From contig JAWNGF010000008.1 of assembly GCA_037039685.1 (NCBI GenBank), forward strand, positions 434,001 to 498,000: 64,000 bases of DNA, written 5' to 3'. The notes under the pieces were generated by a model. The model saw only the letters and a program-made list of their open reading frames with translations, searched no databases and had not been told where the DNA came from. Both the position numbers and the translations under genes were made by a program. This document shows, in pieces, positions 1 through 11,461 of the stretch. Origin of the DNA: Ceratobasidium sp. AG-K. Its lineage: Eukaryota; Basidiomycota; Agaricomycetes; Cantharellales; Ceratobasidiaceae. The first letter of the stretch is position 1; each line of letters starts with the position of its first letter.

Positions 1-2871
1 CGTCGACTAAGTCTCGATTATCCTTATGCTCCTCTGTTACGGGGGACAATCGTGACCCTGCCTGCTCCAGCTTGCGGCCAACCTGTTGAAGTTGGTTAGC
101 AAGCTGAGGGTCCTTGGCAGCAAGTAGATCAAATGGCGTCCGGAGCTGGGCAATCTGGCCCCAGACGATAGATCGGCCTGCTTCGAGCCAGCCAAGAGCA
201 AGACCGTAGGCACCAACGGAGATGGCATATGATACAGCTTCCGCAGCAAAATCCCCCACTTCTGCTATAAGCTCATAGCGACTGTCCAGAGTAGTACCGA
301 TCCAAATGACTTGCGGAAGGAGCTGCATCGCTTGACTGTACGCAGAGTGGGGAGAAGGGGCGGTATCACCGGGAAACAACCTAGCCCATTGACGGCATGC
401 ACGAAATCGCACCCGGGGAGAACCGGTAGAAGATTGTGCAGCCCTGCTGAAAGATGACACTGCTGTTTGTATGTCTACAGGCTCGCCCAGGCGCCTGAAT
501 CGAGTCTCGTATGAGCCCCCGAGGTTACTGAGGTATATTGGCTTGTTCGGGTGGCCATCGGGAGTGAGTGAAACGGCCTGTGCTTGCGACTCGATCGCTT
601 TGCTCAGATCTGAAAGCTCACCCAGGCGCCCGAATCGAGTCTCGTATGAGTTTCCGAGGTTACTGAGCCTTCCTGGCTTGTGCGGGTGGCCATTGGGAGT
701 GAGTGAAACGGCCTGCGCTTTGGACTCGATTGCTTTGCTCAGATCTGAAAGCTCGCCCAGGCGCCTGAATCGAGTCTCGTATGAGACTCCGAGGTTATTG
801 AGGTACATTGGCTTGTCCGGGTGGCCATCGGGAGTGAGCGAAACGGCCTGTGCTTGCGACTCGATTGCTTTGCTCAGATCTGAAAGCTCGCCCAAGCGCC
901 TGAATCGAGTCTCGTATGAGCCCCCGAGGTTACTGAGATATATTGGCTTGTCCGGGTGGCCATCGGGAGTGAGTGAAACGGCCTGTGCTTGCGACTCGAT
1001 CGCTTTGCTCAGATCTGAAAGCTCACCCAGGCGCCCGAATCGAGTCCCGTATGAGATTCCGAGGTTACTGAGGTACATTGGCTTGTTCGGGTGACCATCG
1101 GGAGTGAGTGAAATGGCCTGTGCTTGCGACTCGACTGCTTTGCTCAGATCTGAAAGCTCACCCAGGCGCCTGAATCGAGTCTCGTATGAGTTTCCGAGGT
1201 TACTGAGGTACACGGGCTTGTCCGGGTGGCGATCAGGAGCGAGTGAAACAGCCTGTGCTTTGGAGTCAATCGTTTTGCTTAGATCTGAAAGCTCGCCCAG
1301 GCGCCCGAATCGAGTCTCGTATGAGTTTCCGAGGTTACTGAGCCTTCCTGGCTTGTGCGGGTGGCCATCGGGGGTGAGTGAAACGGCCTGCGCTTTGGAC
1401 TCGATCGCTTTGCTCAGATCTGAAAGCTCACCCAGGCGCCCGAATCGAGTCTCGTATGAGGTTCCGAGGTTATTGAAGTACATTGGCTTGCTCGGGTGGC
1501 CATCGGGAGTGAGCGAAACGGCCTGCGCTTTGGACTCGATCGCTTTGCTCAGATCTGAAAGCTCGCCCAGGCGCCCGAATCGAGTCTCGTATGGGATCCC
1601 GAGGTTACTGAGGTACATTGGCTTGTCCGGGTGGCCATCGGGAGTGAGTGAAACGGCCTGTGCTTGCGACTCGATCGCTTTGCTCAGATCTGAAAGCTCA
1701 CCCAGGCGCCTGAATCGAGTCTCGTATGAGATTCCGAGGTTACTGAGGTACATTGGCTTGTCCGGGTGGCCATCGGGAGTGAGCGAAACGGCCTGTGCTT
1801 GCGACTCGATCGCTTTGCTCAGATCTGAAAGCTCACCCAGGCGCCCGAATCGAGTCTCGTATGAGCCCCCGAGGTTACTGAGCCTTCCTGGCTTGTGCGG
1901 GTGGCCACCGGGAGTGAGTGAAACAGCCTGCGCTTTGGACTCGATCGCTTTGCTCAGATCTGAAAGCTCACCCAGGCGCCCGAATCGAGTCTCGTATGAG
2001 ATTCCAAGGTTATTGAGGTACATTGGCTTGTCCGGGTGGCCATCGGGAGTGAGCGAAACGGCCTGTGCTTGCGACTCGATCGCTTTGCTCAGATCTGGAA
2101 GCTCGCCCAAGCGCCCGAATCGAGTCTCGTATGAGATTCCAAGGTTATTGAGGTACATTGGCTTGTCCGGGTGGCCATCGGGAGTGAGCGAAACGGCCTG
2201 TGCTTGCGACTCGATTGCTTTGCTCAGATCTGAAAGCTCACCCAGGCGCCTGAATCGAGTCTCGTATGAGTTTCCGAGGTTATTGAGGACTCCTGGCTCG
2301 TTGGGGTGGCCATTGGGAGTGAGCGAAACGGCCTGTGCTTGCGACTCGATTGCTTTGCTCAGATCTGAAAGTTCGCCCAGACGGTTGAAGCGAGACTCAT
2401 ATGCACACCCAAGGTCGTTGAGTAAACCTGATCCATCCATTTGCAAGCTGGATAATATTGAAAGAGCTATCTCCCAGGATTCGATCGCCTCGTTAATGTC
2501 CCTCACGCTTCCTGTATTCTCGAACCTCTCATATGCAGTTGCACCGGAATCGACTAATTCTTTGACATGCCTCGATCTAGTAGCCGTTCACCTGTGTCAG
2601 CCGAACTCGAGCCTAACCTCACTGCCATTGGTTTTCCGTGGCTGAGACTCACGAACCTTCCCTCCGGTACATTTTCCACCATGAACTGCGGAGCCGCTAG
2701 AGTACCAAGTGCCGGGTCATCCTCTCCGCGTAATCCCTCCGAGGGGGCCGCGTTGAGCATATGGTCGAGTAGTTCATTGGGGGCTTGCTCGCTTCCCCTC
2801 TTCTCTTTCTCGTACTTCGAGTCGCCGCTATCTAAGCTCCCGGATGCTTTCATGGTGCGAACCTCGGTCAT
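1..2871 (-). CDS. TPR-CHAT protein, copy A (partial, C-terminus beyond left edge)
   Basis: The gene reads leftwards. The first exon (from 2871, MTEVRTMKAS) is followed by a small intron near 2560-2620 that shifts frame into VKELVDSGATAYE. Then come 14 near-identical 45-residue TPR-like units of the type LSDLSKAIESQAQAVSLTP, and after about position 470 an unrepeated linker (SPRVRFRACRQWARL, GDFAAEAVSYAISVGAY, EAGRSIVWGQIAQLR). That linker matches the segment before the CHAT domain in copy B at 57-60 kb. The CHAT (caspase/separase-like peptidase) domain itself should lie left of the window. I saw no in-frame stop in the repeat part, unlike copy B. TPR-CHAT proteins are inferred regulated proteases; the substrate is unknown. 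The exact first intron is uncertain. Confidence 0.8.
475..2400 (-). repeat. 135-bp coding minisatellite, 14 units (TPR array, copy A)
   Basis: The block around cagatctgaaagctc recurs at constant 135-bp spacing from about 606 to 2361 (14 occurrences), so each unit encodes 45 residues in frame. Units differ mainly at two short blocks, MYLNNLGISYE versus GRLSNLGNSYE, which recur in a mixed order and suggest conversion or unequal exchange between units. Confidence 0.9.
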
Positions 2872-3098
2872 GATTCACGTATCACACTAGGCTGGGAACA
2901 GCATACTTTCGCTGGGTATCGTCTCATTTGCGCCAGGCGCTTCCCGAACAGACTCTTCAGGGGTTCTGCCGCTTATTCATGCATTATTTCAATGACCTAG
3001 CTGCTCGAGAATAACCAACGTACTTGTGCGTGTCCTCACTCTCTCGATCGCCCTGCATTTTGGATGACCGACTCGGCGAAAACCTGAAATGGTAAAGT
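2872..3098 (-). promoter_or_regulatory. 5' flank shared with TPR-CHAT copy B
   Basis: This stretch is nearly identical to 59981-60204, upstream of copy B. The match stops abruptly after cctgaaatggta. The duplicated unit therefore included the proximal promoter. No specific promoter element was identified. Confidence 0.6.
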
Positions 3099-3114
3099 AG
3101 ACGTCACGTACAGT

Positions 3115-3526
3115 TAGGGACCTGCATGGTAGTACCGAAAGGTTCCGGGAGAGATTCCGTGGTAAGAAGCGTGGGACCGAATGGTTCGGTTAGCAATTTG
3201 CAATATACCAGATGGTGAGGAGCTTGTGTGGAGCACTACCGAACGGTAGCGCGACGACCGTGGTAGACCAGAAGATTATGTAATTATTCTAATATGGTAT
3301 AAACATAACACAGTAGATAAATCACGAAACAACTTAATTTGCATCTTAAATGGTTTCTTGGAGAACTGAAGCGATTTCGGCGACATCAGGTAGGAGAGGG
3401 GTTCCATACCATGGTCCTACAGCCATTTTGGCTTCGAAAGTCTTAGACGCCATATTGTGCTGCAAATGCTTGATCGTCAAACGTCCTGCAGAGAATGCTC
3501 TCTCAGCGTCAACTGAGGTAGTTCCG
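3115..3526 (-). mobile_element. hAT transposon 3' fragment (dimerisation domain)
   Basis: Reading leftwards from about 3525, a frame gives SVDAERAFSAGRLTIKHLQ and then KMAVGPWYGTPLLPDV, ending at a stop at 3346. This is the C-terminal hAT dimerisation motif of fungal hAT transposases. Beyond the stop, 3135-3250 contains three copies of the palindromic motif accgaaNggt, which look like subterminal repeats. The presumed terminus tagggacctgcatg (from 3115) fits the hAT consensus YARNG. The rest of the transposase is missing, so this is a truncated remnant joined to WD40 sequence. Confidence 0.6.
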
Positions 3527-3960
3527 GAGAGAACACGACGGAGGCCACTTCATGCGTGTGCCCTTCAAGTGGCCCAGCAACTATGTCGCCAGTTTGTGCA
3601 TCCCACAAAAAGATAGCTTGAGCGTCGCCGCCAGAGACAATATTTGTGCCGTCTGTGTGCCCATGGAAAGGCCCAATAACTGTGGTGCCAAGTGCGGATA
3701 TCCCATACTCGAATGGTTTTATCATAAGAGCAGGGTAGAATCTGAGCGCCGTCAGGAGAAATACAACTGCAATGACGCCACCTGTATGTCCTTGGAGTGG
3801 CCCGGAGACCATGCCACCAGTGCGGGCATCCCAGAATGCAGAATGGTAGGATCTTTAATGTTAGACGTAATCACGCTTAATGTAGGGGAAAATGCTAAGA
3901 GATTGAATGAACGCGCATATATTGGTGTATGTAATGTGTGCCAGGTCATCCAATGACTAC
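3527..3960 (-). pseudogene. WD40-repeat relic
   Basis: Fragments of WD40 blades appear in alternating frames: GPLQGHTGGVIAVVF, SPDGAQILPCSYDKTIRVWD, GPFHGHTDGTNIVSGGDAQAIFLWD and GPLEGHTHEVASVVFSPE. At least two frameshifts are needed to read through, and the last blade runs directly into hAT sequence. It is probably the remains of a NACHT-WD40 gene. It lies just downstream of the tandem-kinase gene on the same strand. Confidence 0.7.
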
Positions 3961-4120
3961 AATATTGTACCCCCCATTAATGGATATCCCGATTGGCATA
4001 CTCGCTTACCCGCTCCTAAACAGAGAGGCCAGTTTTATATTCATCTAGGCAATCGCCAATTCAATATCCCCATCGTCCAGACCTTTTAGCTTGTAGGAAT
4101 CCAAAAGTGAGCTCTCTACG

Positions 4121-6909
4121 TCACTTTTGAGCACAGGCGCCTACCCATTCAACGACTTGTCCGGCCGTGGGTCGAGAGTCTGAATTGTGATTCCAGCATT
4201 GCTGGAGGATTTCCCACGTTTGGCTTGTCCATTTGTGTTGGCTAAAATGTTTTGTTCGATTTGGAGGTAATTTATCCATCAACCGCGAGAGGACAAGCAT
4301 ATCAGTTCGGCATTCAGGGTCATATGGGCGATTGCCAGTCACGATTTCCTGGCCAAAGGGATGGGTAAGATTCTCTCCCGACCTGGACATGTCGATCTGA
4401 CCTACGTATAATGTCTTGTCGGAGGTTGAGCATAAAACACTAGCAAATCCATTCAGAGACCTACCATTCCAAGGGCGTACACGTCAGTCATTGGGCCTTT
4501 CCTATACGATGTTTCGAGAATGAGTTCTGGAGCCTGTGTGGGCATGGGTGAGCAAGTACGAAGAATAAGCCGTCAGTTCAGTTCTAACCATCCATCGAAG
4601 TGATCCCTCCTTGCGATCTGTTTCTGTAAATACGAGGCTGCAGTCCGACAGAGTGGAAACGCTGAATCCTGATATCTTAGGAACACCCTCCGGGGACACG
4701 AGTATGTTGTACTACAGTGGTTAATACAAGTGTATTGAGAACATTATATTATGGGCTTACTGTTTTCAAGTCCCCATGCACCTGATTATAGCCGTTAGCA
4801 CCTTGGGGGTCAGCGCCCCCTGCGAGACCTACTCACCATGTTATTGTCGTGTAGATACTGAACGCCTGTTGAAACTCCTATGCACTATGTATAAAACTTA
4901 GCCGGAATGTGTCAGAACTGACAAGTAAAACATACCAGCCGGTGGCGGTCCAAGTTCCGATACTTCGACATGTACTCTTGCAAGTTTCCATTCTCCATCC
5001 ATTGCGATACCAGCCCCAGTCGTTCTTGGAAGTTCATCACTCCCAAAAGTCTATGCACGTTTCTATGCACCATCTTCGACCAGTTGTAAAGTTCACGCAT
5101 AGCGCGCTGTAAACAAAAACAAAAACAAAAACAAAAAAGCGTCAAAAAAAAAAGGAGCCTGTGGCGATCGGTGCCCGAGGGTAACTCACTTTTGCGTTCT
5201 TCTCGGGAGTTTCAACGACCCGACCCATTCTCCAAGATTTGATGGCTATTTTCGTTCCATCTTGAAGTCTCCCTTTCCATATGTCACCAAAGCTACCCCC
5301 AGCAACCGGACTCGAAGAGCACCAGTTGAGATTGACCGCTGCCGTTATATCAGGACAACCGTGATCGATCAAGCATTCAATCATATCAAGAGTCGACTTT
5401 CATCCCGGATTCGTCACGAAGTTTATTCTCAGCACCACACCGCACCACACCACTCAGGTCACTTACCATTTGCTCCGAGTCGAATAAAGTAATATTGTGG
5501 CTTGTCAAACACTGCAGCTAATAGATAACTATTAGCCGATTAATTGGCTGATCACAAAGTAGACATACCAAGCTGAGCATTTCGCAGGCGGTTGGCCTAG
5601 CAGTTGGGTTATGGTCCCAGCATTGCACAAGGAGCTCCCATAATTGGTCGCCACTCTTGTCCCCGTTAAAATGCTCGGTCCTGTCGGGTATGATTCTTCG
5701 CATGAGCTTGGTGATCACTTGAGCATCATGGCGACATTCGGGATAATAAGGAAAGTTTCCAGTAACGATTTCCTTGTTATCTCGGGTTCATTTGATCCTA
5801 TTTGTAACAGCGAAGCCCCACAGCACTCACCAGCAATGTCTATATGGCGCAGACAATAAGAGCATCATTTATGGAAATACAGAGCAGAGCCTACCATTCC
5901 AAGAGCATACACATCGGTCATTTTGCTCCTCTGATACGACGTTTCCAGGATAAGTTCAGGAGCCTGAAAGCGATTTAAGAGAAATGGAGTAAACAAACAT
6001 GGGTTAGTAACTGAGTGCGTATTCACCATCCATCGGGGGGTGCCTCCTCCCATACGAGTTGTATTGGTAAAGACGTTGCAGTTGCACATGATTGAGTGAT
6101 CGAAGTCGGTCAATTTGGCGGTGCCATCTCGAGACACAAGAACGTTAGACTAGGAGAGACACTGTCATGATCAGTACTAGTGAAGCATGCCAGTGCTTAC
6201 CGCTTTTATATCCCCATGCACCTAGCCACCATTTGCTTAGTGTAATTCGGATCGCCAGTTAAGGAACCAGGATTAGCTTACTATGTTCTCGTTATGCAGG
6301 TACTGGACACCGGTTACGACTTGGAGGCACTGGGCGTACTCAGCACTGGGCTATTCGATTGACCATAAGAAGAGCTTACCATTTGGTAATGATTAGCATC
6401 TGGACACTTATGTAGATAATCTTGTAGAGTTCCGTTCTCCATCCACGGCGACACCATGCCAAGTCGTCCCTGAAATATCACTACACCTAGGAGCTTGTGT
6501 ACGTTTTGGTGATCCATCTTCGACCAGTTGTATAGCTCGCGCATGCCACGCTGTGGGATGATTCAGCGGGAAGCCGCCGGGATGTAACGAATTGGGGTAT
6601 GGGTTAGCTGACCTTTACGCTTTTCTCCGATCCTTGTACTGGCGAAGTTATTCTCCACATTTTGATCGCCACATTCGTCCCGTCGAATAGTTTGCCTTTC
6701 CAAATGTCGCCAAAGCCGCCTGTTGCAACCGCGCCTGAGGAGTAGTTGTCCGGATCCATAGCCGAATGCATATCATGGCATCCATGTTCCACCAAACAAT
6801 CAAACATTTCCTGCGTTGACTTTGGAACATATCGGGGGAAATGTTAGCTCGTCCTGAACCTAGCGTAGCTTACCTGCAAATAATGGCTTACGATTCCTCT
6901 CGTTTGCAT
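4121..6909 (-). CDS. Tandem Ser/Thr (TKL-like) kinase: kinase domain plus pseudokinase domain
   Basis: Start ATG at 6909 (MQTRGIVSHYLQ), then a first kinase domain. Its glycine loop is TGGFGDIWKGKL with VAIK lysine; the catalytic loop is VHGDIKA, the metal motif DFD, then TPRWM and APELILETSYQRS, ending ARPTACEMLSL near 5570. A 51-bp intron (5568-5518) leads to a 17-residue exon (5517-5467). A 70-bp intron (5466-5397) then leads into a second kinase domain with AGGSFGDIWKGRL, IAIK, VHGDLKT and APELILETSY. There the DFD position reads GFS, so the metal-binding Asp is missing. Many small introns interrupt both domains at matching places. Alternatively these are two genes, with a stop at 5518 if the intron is not spliced. 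The substrate is unknown. Confidence 0.7.
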
Positions 6910-7794
6910 ACCAATGCTACGAGACGTCAGTCGGCGTGTGTTTGAGGTCAATTCGGGCGGGTGCAACCTGGCCTTACTTAAATCCTCACGAAAGCAGTCA
7001 CAAACAAGGCACTTTTGTCAACGGCTTAGTCCCCGTCGCGTAAATGAATAGATCTATTTTGTTGTTGAGGCTGTGGGGTTTGTTTGGATCCAAAGTTGGC
7101 CAAGCGCCCATAAGGTCGGTGAGAGTGTGATAAGATGTTTGGATCGTATTTGTCCAGGGGAAGCGAAGCACGACCCGACCAATTTGATCGGGGCGACGCC
7201 ACTGCGCGAATGTGGCAAAGGCAACGGGCTCTCATTATAGCACTTATATGTTCCGCGAGGCCGACGGCAGTATAGCCGTTGAGTGTTATCGTTCGTGGAC
7301 ATTCGGATTGACACTTTTGGTGACTGCCAGCCGCACACGGTCTAACTTCACAGTACGGTTACGGCTGTCCGGAAGACCGCCTGTGTTACAATTGCTCCAA
7401 GGTAGATATTAGAGCCTAGCAAAAAGCCTTCTGGGCCCAAATATGTACCGTGCAGTAGCATAGGAGAATCGATGAGGCTTAGCTCGCCATACAGCATACA
7501 GCATTTGGCCAATACCCGCGCTTCGAAACCAAGCGACCAGCGTGCATTTCGTTACATGTATTCATTTTATACTTCTAATCGATGAGAGCGTCCGTACCCA
7601 AAAAGTATAATAACAACATAATCGCAAAATAAGGGTGTCCAAGGGTATGAGTGTATTGCACTAGTAATGAAAGCCTCACCCGGAATTACCAGCGAGCCAA
7701 ACGAAGGAAGGTTGTCCGAAAAGATAACGAAGATAACGAAGAGTACGGATAATTTGTTAAGCGTGAATGAGTCCGCGTTTCCCTGTCCAATGCC
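6910..7794. other. Intergenic region
   Basis: This is the space between the end of the GRAM-kinase gene and the start of the tandem-kinase gene, both on the minus strand. Only short unsupported frames are present. I see no RNA gene, repeat or domain match. Confidence 0.5.
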
Positions 7795-10700
7795 TCAAAT
7801 GCTCAAAACTACTCGTAAAGCGGTACCAGGCACGCCATCTATGAGACGGTTCATGTTACGGCGGGATTCCAAGACGTTGGTTGGAAGACGCACCGAGCTG
7901 AGAACATCATGTGCCGTGGGGCGCATAGGAGGGTCGTAATTCCAGCAGCGCAGAAGCAGCACCCACATCAAGTCTCCCCTCCAATCGTCTCCGAAGTGAT
8001 TTGTGGGACTTGGATACGCTCTTCGGGTGAGTTGGACAACTACGTGTGCGTCAGTCTGGCACTCTGGATAATAAGGGATCGTCCCAGTGACGATTTCCTA
8101 ATCAGCGTTAGCTAGAGTCGAACTGAGGCTCAGTCAATGAACGCATATACATACCAGCAATGTCTAAAACCGAATGAGCATTTGATGCCGTCAACTTGTA
8201 AGAAACTCACCATTCCAAGGGCATAGACATCAGATTCTTTGCTCCTTCGGCATAGTGTGTCGAAAACAAGCTCTGGGGCCTAGGAACCATGAAATAAAGC
8301 AGCAGAAATAGGGAAACTATGAATTACTGACCATCCATCGCAGTGTTCCTCCTCCCAGACGAGTTGTTTGGGAAAACTTGATGCTATAACTTGATACAAC
8401 GGAATAATCAAAATCAGTTATTTTTGCAACGCCCTCGCTTGATACCAAGACGTTGCACTGTAAGCGTGTAGTTAGCGGGTCGCTGGTCCGGTTAAATTTA
8501 GACACTATACTTACGGCTTTCAGGTCCCCGTGTACCTTGCGAATTTAGAGGAATCAGAGCCCTGACGGCCGAAACGTAAAATGGGCTTACGATGTCCATG
8601 CCATGGAGATATTCCACACCCCTTGCTACTTGAACGCACTTACATTGCGTTATTAGCTGGTGGCGTTACTTATCTCCAAACCCAAACGCACCAGCTGGTA
8701 CCTGTCAACACCCGGGGTTTTCCTAATATATTCGCATAGGTTTCCGTTCTCCATCCACCTCGACACCATTCCAAGTCGGCCCTGGAACATAATTACCCCC
8801 AGGAGCTTGTGTACGTTTTCGTGATCCGTCTTTGACCAGTTGTAAATCTCGCGCATGGCGCGCTAAAGAACACAAATTATCCCATGGTGCTTCGTCTTAG
8901 TTTATCTATCGCTCACCTTCAGACACTTTCCTGTGTCTTCGGTCAATGAGGTGAATCGCCACACCTTGATCGCGATCTCGGTGCCATCGCGCAGTCTCCC
9001 TGTCCATATGTCACCAAAACCACCCCCAGTGACCATCCTGGACGAAGTTTGACGATGGTCTACGGATACAGTCAAGTTCGGGCACCCGTGCTCTACGAGA
9101 CATTCAAACATGCTTCGCGCCGACTAGAATTGTCTCAATTTAGTCAGCTCGCTTATGGAGTACACTTTGACTCCCACACTTACCATACTTCCTGGCTGGG
9201 AAATGTCGTCGAACTGTTTTCGAGGGATTGAAGTGGGCTGATCTTTGATACCCTCTATCTTGGCAGCGGGCGCGGGTATATTACCTTCGTTCGATTGGAG
9301 TCCCACGGACGAGCTGGAGCCAGGCCAGTAGGGGTGTAGGAGGCGCCAAATGTTGTGAATAACTTTGAACGCCACCTCGCGGGAGAGGAACGAAACGAAG
9401 GTGTACCTCGCCGGCCAAGTGCCAACTTGGATCGCATTTAGTGTACCATCTGGGTCCGCCTTCTTTTCCAGCTCTATAATTTCATTGAAAGATAGAACGA
9501 GCTACTTGCAGCCATCAGACAAGTAAACAGGGAGCTAGAGCCGTGCTTCTGCAAAGAAGCACTACTCACATTGGCAACCGGTCCTAAGGCGTTTGCCCTA
9601 AAACACAGGTGATTGCTGGTGACATAAAGACGACCTTGGACTAGAACTTCACGCTGAAGAGCGCAGTTGTAATCTAAATCAATTTGGTATTAGATAAAAC
9701 GCGCCTTCCAGTACACGGAGAAGCAAACCTTCAACCAAGTCATCCTCACGTGGAACATTTGGGAATAATGCATGAAATTCAATATTGCGCCTAGAGTTGG
9801 CGGGACCGAAACCAGTAAACGGATGGTCATCTGAGCAGGACACTATAGGTATCTTCCGTGCCACAGGTATCAGAACCGTGTGACTGGTGACTTGGAGTGG
9901 CTGGACGCGGAGCGCCCGTGTCGAGCCCCAGTCCTCCTCTCTCATTGCGCCCAGCCTCTGAGTCAATCGTGAGAGGGAAGCTGGAATGGGACGGCAAAGG
10001 AGGAAGTATCTTTGTATTGGCAGGCGGTTGGAAGCATCCGATTGGGAGAGCGGGCGAGCCACGCCAAGGCGGAGTGACGGGACTGCCCACACTGCCATTA
10101 CTCTCATATGAAGGCCTGCTAATACGAGGGGGGGAGAGCTGAGGAAGAGGCTTGTTAAACTTGACGCTGGCAGGAGTAGCTGTACTGGTACTGTTCGGCA
10201 CTCGAATGAGGTCCCCACCTTGCGCATATATCGACGTTGATGAGCCGCACCAATAACACGAAGTGGGCCGGGTAGAAAAGGAGTTCATGGTGTATAGATC
10301 GCTCAAGCTGGAAATATGAGCTATAAAATCTAATGCGATAGTATACCAAGATGCTTACCTGGTTGTAGAGTGAAGCGCTAGGGAAGCGCCGTCGGAGTGA
10401 CCCCGTTTACGTGGTACGTAACGGTACAAGCTATCTTGCTCCTCGGCACTATGCTCGTGTAATCCTAGAAAGTGTGGTGCTGGAGGTTCAAGTTCGTCCA
10501 TAAATTCGTCGTCAGCCCAAGTCATGATTTGACGATCGGGTTCCGGAACCTCAATGCTCAGAGGCCGCGCCCGACGTGGCCATTTCCAGTGGAAATGTAA
10601 TCCACGAAGTTTACGGAGAATACCCCATTTGTGGGAAGCTTTGCGGTCAGGTGTGGGATCGTCGTTTACGCGTTGGATCAAGTGGGCAAGATCGGGGACC

Positions 10701-10828
10701 GAGTGAGGACGCGACGCGGGTGATGGCCACGCGCCTCGTGGCTTCGGAGTGCAGAAAGTCTTGACTCGGCCGGACCCACAAAACGAACCCCCAGCATCGT
10801 CCAGGTTGACCAGATACTGAGAGACCAT
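7795..10828 (-). CDS. GRAM-domain protein fused to a Ser/Thr kinase cassette
   Basis: Start at 10828. A Ser/Pro-rich N-terminal part (10828 to about 9870, intron after LALHSTT at about 10363) is followed by a GRAM domain split by introns. Its blocks are FHALFPNVPREDDLVE, DYNCALQREVLVQGRLYVTS, LVLSFNEIIELEKK and ARYTFVSFLSRE, as in sterol-transporter-type GRAM proteins. No VASt domain follows. Instead, after SQPGSM a 60-bp intron (9183-9124) leads in phase 0 into SARSMFECLVEHGC and a complete kinase: GGGFGDIWTGRL, IAIK, VHGDLKA, DFD, LRWM, APELVFDT and RPTAHDVLSS. It stops at 7795, or slightly earlier if a final intron is used. The GRAM domain would bind membranes, so a membrane-recruited kinase is the inference. 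The join near 9830-9870 is unresolved. Confidence 0.65.
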
Positions 10829-11461
10829 GAGGGAGAGGATAGTGTAAAGGGTTCTCCTCCCGAGGCCTCTTGAGATGCGCTAAAATAGGTTCCTAGGGAC
10901 ACTGGTCTAGCCATACACCGAGCCACCAAGTATTCAGTTGGGCACGATCAGAGTTGAATGACAGGGTCTGTGACAAGTCACCAGTCCCATGACTCGCTTT
11001 TTTGCTGCATATGGTATATATGAGGTACATTGTATATCGTTTAAGGCAAACTGAAACGCAGGAGAGTGGCGGATAGTTGTGGCGCTCAGTTTGGCCTGTG
11101 CAAATAAAAAGAAAATCGTGTTCTTGGCAATGTCACTCTCACGACATGGAACATTCGTTGCGCCTGTGACTGCGGGCCTGATTGATTGTACGCGGGATAT
11201 GCCAGGCAGCAATGACGTATACAGGCGGAGGGTGCACACGCTGGCGAGTCCCATTGTTGTGAGGAATCGCTCGCACTCAAGTTCGCGTTCTTTCGAATCA
11301 GTACCATTGTTTCACTCGCCAAGCAACATCATGCTACACGAATATAGTCCATAAAAACATCTCGCTCGCGAGACAGATAAAAAAGATAAAATAGACAAAT
11401 GCAGGGTATCAAGAAATCTCGAGGAGATATGCGATGTGGTTAGATGCAAAGGACCTGAAAC
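10829..11461. other. Intergenic region
   Basis: Upstream of the GRAM-kinase gene and downstream of the AA9 gene. Open frames here are short and overlap on both strands without recognisable motifs. Nothing convincing is seen. Confidence 0.5.

Noticed and set aside
475..2400. Regular spaced repeats suggesting a CRISPR array
   Set aside because: Units are contiguous 135-bp coding repeats without spacers, in a fungal genome.
471..2645. Two long plus-strand open frames (207 and 513 codons) with 45-residue repeats
   Set aside because: They are the antisense of the TPR array. The 135-bp unit keeps any frame open, and the minus strand gives recognisable TPR-like sequence and continues into the CHAT linker.
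11079..11354. Short plus-strand ORF between AA9 and GRAM-kinase genes
   Set aside because: No motif, overlaps equally long frames on the other strand, and no splice context.
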